Shown piece by piece: positions 6,389-13,873 of a DNA stretch of 14,661 bases. The notes below the pieces were generated by a model. That model was given only the letters and a program-made list of their open reading frames with translations. It did no database searches and was not told the DNA's origin. A program made the position numbers and the translations under genes. Each line of letters opens with the position of its first letter. The stretch's first letter is position 1. Source of the DNA: CAZFBR01 sp035353495 [NCBI: uncultured bacterium] (GTDB taxonomy: Bacteria > DAOPZR01); NCBI GenBank assembly GCA_964517215.1, contig CAZFBR010000067.1:1-14661 (forward strand), read 5' to 3'.

Positions 6389-7665
6389 CATTTTTTATAC
6401 GCCGTGTTCAGCCGCCGGTCGAGAACGGAGTAATCGCCCGCCGGGCCGATTGCCGCCACTGCCGGCGGTTCGGCAAAGACCTGCCGCGCCATGGCCTGCA
6501 CCTCGGCAGCCGTCACTGCGTCGATCTTCGCCAGCACCTCGACCAGCGTCGCCACGCGACCGTGATAATAGTGGTGCACCGCATTGAACTGCATCCGCGC
6601 GCCCGTCCCCTCCAGGCCAAGCACAAGATGCCCCTTCATCTGTTCCTTGACCCGCGCCAGCTCCTTCGCCGGCAGGCATTTCGTCACCAGCTTGCCCGTC
6701 TCCGCCAGCAGGCAGGCGGTCACCCGGTCAAGATTGTCCGGCCCGGTCCCCGCGTAGCAGACCAGCGCCCCCTCGCCGCGATACGCGGACAGATAGCTGT
6801 ACACCGCGTAGGCCAGCCCGCGCTTCTCGCGCACCTCCTGGAACAGCCGCGACGACATGCCCCCGCCCAGCGCGGTGGTCAGCACCTGCAGCGCTGGCTT
6901 GCGCCGGTCGGCCCACGCCAGCCCGCGCCAGCCAAGGCACAGGTGGATCTGTTCCACCTTCTTTTCCACAATGCGCCGGCGCGGGCGGAACTGTGCCGCC
7001 GCCCGGCACACGGGGGGGAGCGCGGCTGCGGCCCGCGGCGGGCGCACCTGTGCGGCCACCAGCCGCATCACCGCGTCCGGATCGAATGCGCCCGCCACCG
7101 AAATGACCAGGTTGCGCGGCTGATACGCGCGGCGGTAAAACGCCAGCGCCTCCGCCCGGCCGATTTTCGCCAGCGTCGCCGCCGTGCCGAGGATGGGGCG
7201 CCCGAGCGCCGGCTGGTTCCACGCCGCCTCGCCCAGCACATCATGCACCAGGTCGTCGGGCGTGTCCTCGTACATGCGGATTTCCTCGAGGATCACTCCG
7301 CGCTCGCGCTCGATCTCCGCCGCCGGCATGACCGACCGGGCGAACATGTCGCCGAGCACGTCGAACGCCAGCCCGAGATGCTGCGACAGCACGTGGCAGG
7401 TAATGGCGGTGTATTCCTTGGCGGTGAAAGCATTCAGGTTGCCGCCCACCCCGTCGATCGCCTCGCTGATCGCGCGGGCCGAACGCGTTGTCGTCCCCTT
7501 GAACAGCAGGTGCTCGAGGAAATGCGCCATGCCCGCCAGCGGGGCGGGCTCGCCCCGCGAGCCGGTGTGGATCCAGAAGCCAAGCGAGACCGACGGCGTG
7601 TCCCGCATCTGCTCGAGCAGGACCGTGCAGCCGCCGGGCCCGCGGCGGATCTCGACCGCGGCCAT
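6388..7665 (-). CDS. M16-family zinc metallopeptidase (processing-peptidase-like)
   Basis: 425 aa from the ATG at 7665. The inverted zinc motif HFLEH lies at 48-52 (His48, His52 as ligands, Glu51 catalytic), with the distal ligand Glu128 in VILEEIRMYED 75 residues on. 'GGNLNAFTAKEYT' (74-86) and the C-terminal half 'SSRLFQEVREKRGLAYAVYSYL' are family hallmarks of the two M16 domains, so this is a single-chain active subunit of the mitochondrial-processing-peptidase/PqqL-like group. The gene just after pnp in many bacteria (mlpA/ymxG in Bacillus) is of this kind; its substrates there are poorly defined. No signal peptide is visible, so it is probably cytoplasmic. A TTG at 7677 would add four codons. 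Neither start has a good ribosome-binding site, because a strong hairpin ends 12 nt upstream of the ATG. Confidence 0.95.
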   Translation of the reverse strand: MAAVEIRRGPGGCTVLLEQMRDTPSVSLGFWIHTGSRGEPAPLAGMAHFLEHLLFKGTTTRSARAISEAIDGVGGNLNAFTAKEYTAITCHVLSQHLGLAFDVLGDMFARSVMPAAEIERERGVILEEIRMYEDTPDDLVHDVLGEAAWNQPALGRPILGTAATLAKIGRAEALAFYRRAYQPRNLVISVAGAFDPDAVMRLVAAQVRPPRAAAALPPVCRAAAQFRPRRRIVEKKVEQIHLCLGWRGLAWADRRKPALQVLTTALGGGMSSRLFQEVREKRGLAYAVYSYLSAYRGEGALVCYAGTGPDNLDRVTACLLAETGKLVTKCLPAKELARVKEQMKGHLVLGLEGTGARMQFNAVHHYYHGRVATLVEVLAKIDAVTAAEVQAMARQVFAEPPAVAAIGPAGDYSVLDRRLNTAYKK

Positions 7666-7668
7666 GTC

Positions 7669-7709
7669 AGACAACAACAGCCGGCCGCGCGACTGCGCCC
7701 GGCCGGCTG
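7669..7709 (-). terminator. Terminator-like hairpin after pnp, abutting the M16 gene start
   Basis: On the minus strand a perfect 10-bp stem, CAGCCGGCCG / CGGCCGGCTG (7709-7700 and 7687-7678), has an inner CGC/GCG pairing and is followed at once by TTGTTGTCT. This is the form of a rho-independent terminator with an imperfect U-tract. It lies 34 nt after the pnp stop and ends four bases before the M16 ATG. No room remains for a separate M16 promoter, so some read-through is required: partial terminator, attenuator, or an RNA-protecting/processing stem. Confidence 0.65.
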
Positions 7710-7743
7710 TTCACTCGTTGGGTCATGCCGCTGCGGACGCGGA

Positions 7744-9837
7744 CTACGCGCCCTCTTCTTCCATCAGCGCCTTGCGCGACAGCTTGATCTTGCCGTTCTT
7801 GTCGACGCCGATGCACTTCACCGTGACGATGTCGCCTTCCTTGAGGATGTCCGACACCGCCTTGACATGCCGGCGGTCGAGCTCGCTGACATGCACCAGG
7901 CCGTCCGTGCCCGGCAGCACCTCGACGAACGCGCCGAAGTCCATGATCTTCTTCACCGGACCGGTGTAGGTCTTGCCCACCTGCACCTCTTCCACCAGCG
8001 CGGCGACCTTGCTGCGCGCCGCCTCCAGCGCCGCCCCGTCGCTCGAGGCGATGTTGACGACGCCGTCCTCCTGCACGTCGATCTTGACCTTGAACTCCTC
8101 GCACAGCCCGCGGATCGTCTTGCCGCCCGGCCCGATCAGCGTCCCGATCTTGTCCATCGGGATCTTCATCGAGTAGATGCGCGGCGCGTACGGCGACAGC
8201 TGCTGGCGCGGCGTGGTGATCGCCTGGCGCATAATGCCCAGGATATGCAGCCGCCCTTCGCGCGCCTGGGCCAGCGCTTCGCGCATCAGCGCGAACGACA
8301 GCCCCTTGATCTTGATGTCCATCTGGATGGCGGTCACGCCCTGCTCGGTGCCCGTCACCTTGAAGTCCATGTCGCCCAGCGCGTCTTCCTGCCCGAGAAT
8401 GTCCGACAGCACCACATGACGGTCGCCGTCGGTGATCAGGCCCATGGCGATCCCCGCCACCGGCTTCTTGATCGGCACGCCGCCGTCCATCAGCGCCAGG
8501 CAGCCGCCGCAGACCGAGGCCATCGACGAGGAGCCGTTTGACTCGGTGATATCCGAAACGATGCGGATGGTGTACGGGAACTCGTCCAGTCCCGGCAGGA
8601 TCGGCAGCAGCGAGCGTTCGGCCAGGTTGCCGTGCCCGATTTCACGCCGGCCCGTGCCCACGCGACCCGTCTCGCCCACGCTGTACTGCGGGAAGTTGTA
8701 GTGCAGCATGTAATGCTTGGTTCCCTCGCCGATGATGTCATCGATGCGTTGCGCGTCCGCCTTGCTCCCGAGCGTCAGGGTCGCCAGCGCCTGCGTCTCG
8801 CCGCGGGTGAACAGCGCGGAACCGTGCGTGCGCGGCAGCACGCCAAGCTCGCAGGTGATCGGGCGGACGTCCTTCACGCCGCGCCCGTCGCTGCGCACGC
8901 CCTTCTCGATAATCGTCTTGCGCAGCAGCTTCTTGAACACGCCGTTGATGGTGTCGCTGGCGTCGTTCAGCTGGACCGGATCATCGGCGAATTTCGCCTT
9001 GTACGGGGCCAGGATCTCCTCCGCCACCTTGCTCATCGCCTCGCCGCGTTCGTGCTTGCCGGCAATGGCCAGCACCGGGGTCAGTTTGGGCAGCGCCTCC
9101 GCCTCGATTGCCGCCACCAGCGCCGGGTCCGGGCTGTGCAGCTGGAAGACGCGCTTGGGCTTGCCCGCTTTCGCCACCAGCTCCTCCTGCAGCGCAACGA
9201 TCTTCTTGATTTCCGTGTGCGCCATTTCAATCGCCTGGATGAGCTGGTCCTCGGGCACTTCCTTGGCCTCGCCCTCGACCATCACCACCGCGTCTTTGCT
9301 CGCCGCCACGACCAGTTCCATGGCGCTGACGTGCATCTGCTCGCGCGTCGGGTTGATCACGATTTTGCCGTCGACGATGCCGACGATCACCGCGCCCACC
9401 GGGCCGGCGAACGGGATGTCCGACAGGCACGCCGCCGCCGAACCGCCAATCACCGCGATCGCGTCGGGCATATTGACCTCATCCGCCGACAGCACCGTCG
9501 CCATCACCTGGACTTCGTAGCGCAGCCGCTTGTCAAACAGCGGGCGCATCGGCCGGTCGACGATGCGGCTGATCAGCACTTCGCGGTCGCGCGGCCGCGC
9601 TTCGCGCTTGAGGAAGCCGCCGGGGATCTTGCCCGCGGCGAAAAATTTCTCGCGATATTCTACTGACAGCGGGAAAAAGTCCGTCTGCTTCGGCTCCTTG
9701 CCCATGCAGATCGTCACCAGCAGCACGGTATCACCGTACCGCACCCATACTGACCCCGCCGCCTGTTTGGCGACCCGCCCGGTTTCAATCTCCAGGGTGC
9801 GCCCGCCCAGTTCCATGCTCACCTTTTGCATTGCCAT
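7744..9837 (-). CDS. pnp: Polyribonucleotide nucleotidyltransferase (PNPase)
   Basis: 697 aa, normal length. PNPase degrades RNA 3'->5' by phosphorolysis and is a core enzyme of mRNA decay and RNA quality control. Order: first RNase PH domain (~1-230, with FFPLSVEYREKFFAAGKIPGGF), alpha-helical linker, second catalytic RNase PH domain (~310-540) with RREIGHG near 397, SNGSSSMASVCGG, and the metal-binding aspartates in LGDMDFKVTG near 486-492, KH domain (~557-610, IGTLIGPGGKTI) and S1 domain (~619-690, FGAFVEVLPGTDGLVHVSEL). All key motifs are present. The ATG at 9837 has a fine ribosome-binding site, AGGAG with 8 nt spacing. It follows rpsO by 43 nt. That spacer is a purine run without the large RNase III stem that controls E. 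coli pnp. Confidence 0.99.
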   Translation of the reverse strand: MAMQKVSMELGGRTLEIETGRVAKQAAGSVWVRYGDTVLLVTICMGKEPKQTDFFPLSVEYREKFFAAGKIPGGFLKREARPRDREVLISRIVDRPMRPLFDKRLRYEVQVMATVLSADEVNMPDAIAVIGGSAAACLSDIPFAGPVGAVIVGIVDGKIVINPTREQMHVSAMELVVAASKDAVVMVEGEAKEVPEDQLIQAIEMAHTEIKKIVALQEELVAKAGKPKRVFQLHSPDPALVAAIEAEALPKLTPVLAIAGKHERGEAMSKVAEEILAPYKAKFADDPVQLNDASDTINGVFKKLLRKTIIEKGVRSDGRGVKDVRPITCELGVLPRTHGSALFTRGETQALATLTLGSKADAQRIDDIIGEGTKHYMLHYNFPQYSVGETGRVGTGRREIGHGNLAERSLLPILPGLDEFPYTIRIVSDITESNGSSSMASVCGGCLALMDGGVPIKKPVAGIAMGLITDGDRHVVLSDILGQEDALGDMDFKVTGTEQGVTAIQMDIKIKGLSFALMREALAQAREGRLHILGIMRQAITTPRQQLSPYAPRIYSMKIPMDKIGTLIGPGGKTIRGLCEEFKVKIDVQEDGVVNIASSDGAALEAARSKVAALVEEVQVGKTYTGPVKKIMDFGAFVEVLPGTDGLVHVSELDRRHVKAVSDILKEGDIVTVKCIGVDKNGKIKLSRKALMEEEGA

Positions 9838-9880
9838 GTCTCTTCTCCTCTCTCTATCTCTCGTTCGTTTGGTCGTCAGG

Positions 9881-10210
9881 TTACTTGCGCAGCTTCAGCG
9901 ACTTGATCAGCTTCTGGTATTCGGCCAGCTCATGCTCGCGCAGGTAGGTGAGCAGCTTGCGGCGGCGCTCCACCATTTTGAGCAGCCCGTACCGGGAGTG
10001 ATGGTCCTTGACGTGGCCCTTGAGGTGCTCGGTCAGCTGATTGATGCGGTCGGTCAGCAGCGCCACCTGCACCTGTGCCGAGCCGGTGTCGCTGTCATGC
10101 GTCCGGAATTTTTCGATCAGTTTGCCCTTGGCATTGTCCTGCACCTGCACGGGCGCCGGGGCCCGTTCCTTCTTTTCCTGCGGTTCCTGCTTTTCTTCGC
10201 GCTCGCGCAT
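9881..10210 (-). CDS. rpsO: 30S ribosomal protein S15 with N-terminal extension
   Basis: 109 aa, about 20 residues longer than usual (E. coli 89). S15 binds 16S rRNA helix 20-22 early in 30S assembly and contributes to a bridge with the 50S subunit. The conserved body starts near residue 28 and keeps [13 protein letters not shown] (41-53), the KDHHSR motif (68-73) and RRKLLTYL. The extra N-terminus ([16 protein letters not shown]...) is highly charged and probably disordered. The long form is supported by AGGAGG placed 7 nt before the ATG at 10210. The in-frame GTG codons for Val21 and Val23 lack such a site. A 5-bp stem (10232-10246) lies in the 41-nt spacer after ribF and might contribute to S15 autoregulation, which is common but poorly conserved in structure. 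Confidence 0.97.
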   Translation of the reverse strand: MREREEKQEPQEKKERAPAPVQVQDNAKGKLIEKFRTHDSDTGSAQVQVALLTDRINQLTEHLKGHVKDHHSRYGLLKMVERRRKLLTYLREHELAEYQKLIKSLKLRK

Positions 10211-10251
10211 CGTCCTGCCTCCTGGTGTGTACGGCCGTTCCGGCCGCCCGC

Positions 10252-11226
10252 CTACCCAGTAACGCGCCGGAGTGCTCGCGTGACCGCGTAGGTGGTGATC
10301 AGTTCCCGGGCCTGCGCCGCGTCCGCGTGCAATTGCCCGATCAACTCGCTGATTGTCTCATACTGGCGCTCTTCGCGCAAGCGCGCGACGACCTGCAGCG
10401 TCAGTTCCCGCCCGTACAGGTCGCCCTGCCAGTCCAGCAGGTGCGCCTCCAGCAGCGCGCCGCGCCGGTCGGCGGCGAAGGTGGGGCGCACCCCGTAGCT
10501 GACCAGCGCCCACGCGGCGCCGGGCGCCCCCGCAACCGCCGCCAGATAGACCCCGTATGCGGGCGCCACCATGCTCGGACAGTCGAGGTTGACCGTGGGA
10601 AACCCCAGCGCGCGACCCCGTCCCGCGCCATGCACCACGGTGCCGGTCAACTCATGCGGACGCCCCAGCAGCTCCGCCGCGCCGGCCACCTCGCCCGCCG
10701 CCAGCAGTTCGCGGATGCGGGTGCTGGATACCGCCACCCCATCGCGGACCAGCAGCGGCACAATCTGCACCGCCAGCCCCGCCGCCGCCCCCCGTTCCGC
10801 CAGCACGGCTGCCGTCCCGGCGCGGCCGCGCCCGAAGCGGAAGTTTTCGCCCGCCAGCAGCACCCGCGCCTCCTGCGCCGCCAGCCAGTCGACAAAGCGC
10901 GCCGGATCAAGGGCTCGCATGTCCGCATCAAGTGTCAGATGGATGATGTCGCGCATGCCCGCCGCGCGCAGTTCCGCTTCGTGCCGGGCCGGGCTCAGCA
11001 GCCGCGGCGGATGCGGCGCGCCGCCGGCCGGGCAGGCCAGTTCCGCATCATGAATCACCAGCGCCGTCGGCGTCAGTTTTTCCTGCGCGGCCGCCACCCC
11101 GGCCGCCGCCCGCGATGCCGCAGCATCAACCCCGGACGGCCCTGACGCTGCCGCCACCGTGGCCGCCAGCAGCGCCTGGTGACCGCAGTGCACGCCGTCG
11201 AAACTGCCCAGCGCCAGCGCCCTCAT
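10252..11226 (-). CDS. ribF: Bifunctional riboflavin kinase/FMN adenylyltransferase (FAD synthetase)
   Basis: 324 aa. It makes FMN from riboflavin and ATP, then FAD from FMN and ATP. The N-terminal adenylyltransferase domain shows [10 protein letters not shown] (7-16), [12 protein letters not shown] (126-137) and SSTRIR (167-172). The C-terminal riboflavin kinase domain shows [14 protein letters not shown] (202-215) and the [13 protein letters not shown] stretch. Two oddities appear. First, the N-terminus is very short: an in-frame TGA eight codons upstream, with no start codon in between, fixes the ATG at 11226. Second, an Ala/Gly-rich stretch (24-50) is followed by LVIHDAEL where relatives have a T-F-D/E-P-H-P motif. 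An 'APHPP' a few residues on (70-74) may be its displaced remnant. The kinase half looks normal. The adenylyltransferase half may be altered in its metal/ATP site. Confidence 0.95.
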   Translation of the reverse strand: MRALALGSFDGVHCGHQALLAATVAAASGPSGVDAAASRAAAGVAAAQEKLTPTALVIHDAELACPAGGAPHPPRLLSPARHEAELRAAGMRDIIHLTLDADMRALDPARFVDWLAAQEARVLLAGENFRFGRGRAGTAAVLAERGAAAGLAVQIVPLLVRDGVAVSSTRIRELLAAGEVAGAAELLGRPHELTGTVVHGAGRGRALGFPTVNLDCPSMVAPAYGVYLAAVAGAPGAAWALVSYGVRPTFAADRRGALLEAHLLDWQGDLYGRELTLQVVARLREERQYETISELIGQLHADAAQARELITTYAVTRALRRVTG

Positions 11227-11462
11227 CGCCCGCCCGCCACCGAAAAATCACCGGCCGCTGCGTGACCGCGCGCCAGGGCAGGATTGCCGCCGTTCCGCCG
11301 GTCGGGCGCCCCCCCGCCCGGGCAAGGGGCAGGCGCTGGCTGCATGCATCGTATCATTGCGGGCGGGAACCGCCGGGGCACCCCGGCGGTTCCGCCGCGG
11401 ATCCGCCCGTCAGCTGGTGCGGCAGCAGCACGCGCTGACGCGCCGGCAACCATGGCGGGCAT
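11223..11462 (-). CDS. Doubtful 79-codon ORF filling the truB-ribF gap
   Basis: An ATG two bases after the truB stop opens a frame that ends with a TGA overlapping the ribF ATG (ATGA, 11226-11223), so it tiles the 238-bp gap exactly. The product (MPAMVAGASARAAAAPADGR...) is rich in Ala, Gly, Arg and Pro and shows no domain, signal or membrane helix. No Shine-Dalgarno sequence is visible. The 28-bp palindrome at 11366-11393 lies inside the frame and argues for a non-coding spacer. Such open frames are frequent in GC-rich DNA, so I treat it as unlikely to be real; the gap otherwise holds only the palindrome. Confidence 0.18.
   Translation of the reverse strand: MPAMVAGASARAAAAPADGRIRGGTAGVPRRFPPAMIRCMQPAPAPCPGGGAPDRRNGGNPALARGHAAAGDFSVAGGR
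11366..11393 (-). repeat. Perfect 28-bp palindrome in the truB-ribF gap
   Basis: Arms GGAACCGCCGGGG and CCCCGGCGGTTCC are perfect 13-bp complements separated by two bases on each strand (TG on the minus strand), which would form a very stable RNA hairpin. No T-tract follows on either strand, so it is not a standard intrinsic terminator. It could be an mRNA-stabilising or processing stem between truB and ribF, a protein-binding site, or a copy of a dispersed GC-rich repeat. AT-richer sequence (AATGATACGAT) follows on the minus strand, but I see no convincing promoter. Confidence 0.7.
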
Positions 11463-11464
11463 CG

Positions 11465-12343
11465 TCAGAGTTCGGCCGCGGTGAGCAGCACCTTTTTCGG
11501 CTGCGCCAGTTTGCCCGTCGCCACCGCCAGCGCCAGCAGCCGCCCGTTGACGAACAGCCGCACCGTCCCGCTCGCCGCCGCCGCCAGGGTTACCGGCGCG
11601 CCGTGCAGCACCTGCAGCGCCTGTGCGGTGGAGAGCTCGGCACACGGCAGTTCGGTCAGCACCTGCTCGGGCGGAATGATCGCCGCCGCCAGGGCACTGT
11701 CCGCAAGGCCAGTCAGGTCGACCGCATCCGCGATGAGAAAGCTGCCGACCCGCGTGCGGGTCAGCGCCGCCAGGGTGCCGCCGCAGCCCCACAGCGCCCC
11801 GAGGTCATGCGCCAGCGAGCGAATATACGTCCCGCCCGCGCAGACCGCGCGTACCTGCAGGTCGCGCCCGTCAAAAGCGAGCTGCTCCAGCACATAGAAC
11901 TCGGCCGGGCGCGGGTCGGTGACCACCGTTTCGCCGCGCCGCACCTTGGCGTAGAGCGGTTCGCCGCCGCGCTTGAGTGCGGAGACCGGCGGCGGGGCCT
12001 GCATGATCGGCCCGCGAAATTCCGCCAGGCCCGCCTCCAGCTGCGCCGCGGTCAATGCCGGCACCGGCCGCTCCGCCAGCACCGCGCCGGCGAGATCGTA
12101 GCTGTCGGTTTCAGTTCCCAGCCGGATGGTGGCGCGGTATTCCTTGTCGCCCGGCATGACGTATTCCACCAGCCGGGTGGCGCTGCCGATGGCCAGCACC
12201 AGCACCCCTGTCGCCGCAGGATCAAGCGTCCCGCAATGCCCGACCCGCAGGTCGCGCCCCAGCCGGTTGCGCGCCGCCTGCACCACCGCGCTCGACGACG
12301 GGCCGGCCGGCTTGTTGAGGTTGAGAAATCCGCGCAGCTGCAT
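11465..12343 (-). CDS. truB: tRNA pseudouridine-55 synthase TruB
   Basis: 292 aa. It isomerises U55 to pseudouridine in the T-loop of tRNAs. The catalytic motif is GHCGTLDPAATGVLVL with Asp41 as the nucleophile (most relatives have GHTGTLDP, so Thr->Cys here). The KEYRATIRLGTETDSYD segment holds the conserved active-site Tyr. QAPPPVSALKRGGEPLYAKVRRGE and GGTYIRSLAHDLG are further TruB signatures. The C-terminal ~60 residues fit the PUA-like RNA-binding domain. The ATG at 12343 gives the standard N-terminus (FLNLNKPAGPSS). No Shine-Dalgarno is obvious in the 14-nt spacer after nrnA, so translation probably depends on coupling with it. Confidence 0.97.
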   Translation of the reverse strand: MQLRGFLNLNKPAGPSSSAVVQAARNRLGRDLRVGHCGTLDPAATGVLVLAIGSATRLVEYVMPGDKEYRATIRLGTETDSYDLAGAVLAERPVPALTAAQLEAGLAEFRGPIMQAPPPVSALKRGGEPLYAKVRRGETVVTDPRPAEFYVLEQLAFDGRDLQVRAVCAGGTYIRSLAHDLGALWGCGGTLAALTRTRVGSFLIADAVDLTGLADSALAAAIIPPEQVLTELPCAELSTAQALQVLHGAPVTLAAAASGTVRLFVNGRLLALAVATGKLAQPKKVLLTAAEL

Positions 12344-12357
12344 GATTGCCGGCAGAA

Positions 12358-13389
12358 TCAGCGGGCGAGCCGGCGCAGGTCGGGCAGCATCTTCCGCTGC
12401 GCCGTCGCGATCGTCCAGTCCACTGTGCAGCCGGCCGCATTGGGATGCCCGCCGCCGCCGTACTTCTTGACGACCGGCAGGACGCTGACCGGCGACTGCG
12501 AGCGCAGGTTGAGCTTCACCCGGCCGTCGGGCGTCTCCCGGAAGATCGCCGCCACCCGCACGCCGTTGATGGTCCGCACATAGCCGATCAGGCCCTCGGT
12601 GTCCTCGTCCAGCGCACCGGCGCGCCGGAACATGGCGCGGGTCAGCAGGGCGTAGGCGAGCCGCCCCTCCTGCTCGACCCGGATGGTGCCGAGCATCTCG
12701 CGCAGCAGCCTGAGCTGGCGCAACTCCACCCGGTTGAAGACCAGGTCCGCAATCGCGCTGGGCGCCAGTTTGCCCGCACGCAGCAGCATGGCCGCCGCTT
12801 CCAGCGCGCGCGGCGTGGTGTTCGCCTGCCGGAAGGAGCCCGTGTCGGTGAGAATGGCGATGTACAGGCAGAGCGCGATATCCCGGTTCAGCGGCCGTTT
12901 GCCGGCAGCGAGCAGTTCAACCATCAATTCGCCGACCGACGAGGCCGTACCGTCGACAAAACTGTGCGGACCGCGGAAGACATTGTCCGGGTGATGGTCG
13001 AGATTGACCAGCGGCAGCTGTTCCCACGCCGCCGGATACGCACCCAGCCGCGACCATGACCCGGAATCAAGCAGGATGATGGCGTCGGGCGCGAAACTGC
13101 CGCTGTCGCTGGTGATGACCTGCCAGCCGGGCAGGAAGCGGAAACTTTCCGGCACCGGGTCCTGATTGAATACCCGCACCTGCCGGCCCAGCCGCCGCAA
13201 ATGATGATACAGGGCGAGGGCGGCGCCGATGCAGTCGCCGTCGGGATGCTGATGCGTGGCAATCAGCACCCGCCGCGGCCGCTCCATCGCCGTCAGCACC
13301 CGCCGCAACGCCGCCGTCCGCGCTGCCGGGACCAGCCTCGGCCGGCGCGTCACTGCCGCCGTGCGCCGGCGGCCTGCCTGCGCGGCCAT
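12358..13389 (-). CDS. nrnA: DHH/DHHA1 phosphoesterase, NrnA-type nanoRNase/pAp phosphatase
   Basis: 343 aa. NrnA enzymes degrade 2-5 nt RNAs to mononucleotides, and many also dephosphorylate pAp, using two metal ions. Seen: motif I THQHPDGD (45-52; His46, Asp50, Asp52 as ligands), Asp108 in ILLDSG, the name-giving DHH at 131-133, Asp185 region in ILTDTGSF, and the DHHA1 substrate-binding GGGGHPNAAGC (311-321). It lies between rbfA and truB, as in many bacteria, and fits the RNA-turnover theme with pnp: PNPase leaves short oligomers that NrnA finishes. The ATG at 13389, two bases after the rbfA stop, has GGAGG 7 nt upstream. This supports the longer form, with an Arg/Ala-rich 34-residue extension, over the ATG at 13287, which lacks a ribosome-binding site. 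Confidence 0.94.
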   Translation of the reverse strand: MAAQAGRRRTAAVTRRPRLVPAARTAALRRVLTAMERPRRVLIATHQHPDGDCIGAALALYHHLRRLGRQVRVFNQDPVPESFRFLPGWQVITSDSGSFAPDAIILLDSGSWSRLGAYPAAWEQLPLVNLDHHPDNVFRGPHSFVDGTASSVGELMVELLAAGKRPLNRDIALCLYIAILTDTGSFRQANTTPRALEAAAMLLRAGKLAPSAIADLVFNRVELRQLRLLREMLGTIRVEQEGRLAYALLTRAMFRRAGALDEDTEGLIGYVRTINGVRVAAIFRETPDGRVKLNLRSQSPVSVLPVVKKYGGGGHPNAAGCTVDWTIATAQRKMLPDLRRLAR

Positions 13390-13391
13390 GC

Positions 13392-13778
13392 CTACGCCTC
13401 CGTCCCCGGCGCGCTTTCGGGCGGCACTGCCGCCGGCGCATCGGGGTCGAGCCCCTTGAGCAGCCGTTCGATGCGCTCCGCCCGGGGAATGCTTTCGTCG
13501 GGAACAAATTTCAATCGCGGCGTGAAATGAAACTGCAGCAGGCGGCCCGCCTTGCTCTGGATGAACGGCGCGGCGCTATCGAGGCCCGCCTGCGCCGCCG
13601 CCTGCTGATCGGGGGTGCCGAACAGCGAATAGTAGACAATGGCCGACGCCAGGTCGGGCGCGGTCTTGACCTCGGTCACCACCACGCGCGCCACCCGCGG
13701 GTCGCGCACATCCTTGAACAGCAGGTCGCTCACTGTTTTCTTCAGCAGACTGTTGACCCGGGGCATTCGTTTCGCCAT
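13392..13778 (-). CDS. rbfA: 30S ribosome-binding factor RbfA
   Basis: 128 aa. RbfA is a small KH-fold assembly factor that binds the 30S subunit and assists maturation of the 16S rRNA 5' end. Typical features are the start MAKRMPRVNSLLKKTVSDLL, DPRVARVVVTEVKTAPDLASAIVYYSLFG (24-52) and the RLLQFHFTPRLKFVPDESIPRAERIERLL block (79-107). A Pro/Ala-rich tail of about 20 residues follows and is probably disordered. The start at 13778 has AGGACGGGA upstream. The 95-nt gap to ylxP contains short GC-rich inverted repeats (for example AACCGGTT and TTGCGCAA palindromes) but no promoter I can support. nrnA follows after two bases. Confidence 0.96.
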   Translation of the reverse strand: MAKRMPRVNSLLKKTVSDLLFKDVRDPRVARVVVTEVKTAPDLASAIVYYSLFGTPDQQAAAQAGLDSAAPFIQSKAGRLLQFHFTPRLKFVPDESIPRAERIERLLKGLDPDAPAAVPPESAPGTEA

Positions 13779-13873
13779 CGTTCCCGTCCTGTCACTCGTT
13801 TGCGCAACGCAACCGGTTCTTCGCCGGCACCGGTATGAACCGCTCCGCCCCCGACGGCGGCGGGTGGTGTTTG

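Noticed and set aside
6562-8541. Very long open frame (over 650 codons) on the plus strand
   Set aside because: It runs antisense to the M16 and pnp genes, both unmistakable. Its product is rich in Arg, His and Gln as expected of an antisense frame in GC-rich DNA.
9838-9880. RNase III-type stem between rpsO and pnp, as in E. coli
   Set aside because: The spacer is 43 nt and almost all purine near the pnp start; no substantial inverted repeat is present.
11340-11366. Promoter for ribF just after the palindrome (TGATACGAT)
   Set aside because: The -10 match is only partial, and the position of the -35 box falls within the GC-rich palindrome.
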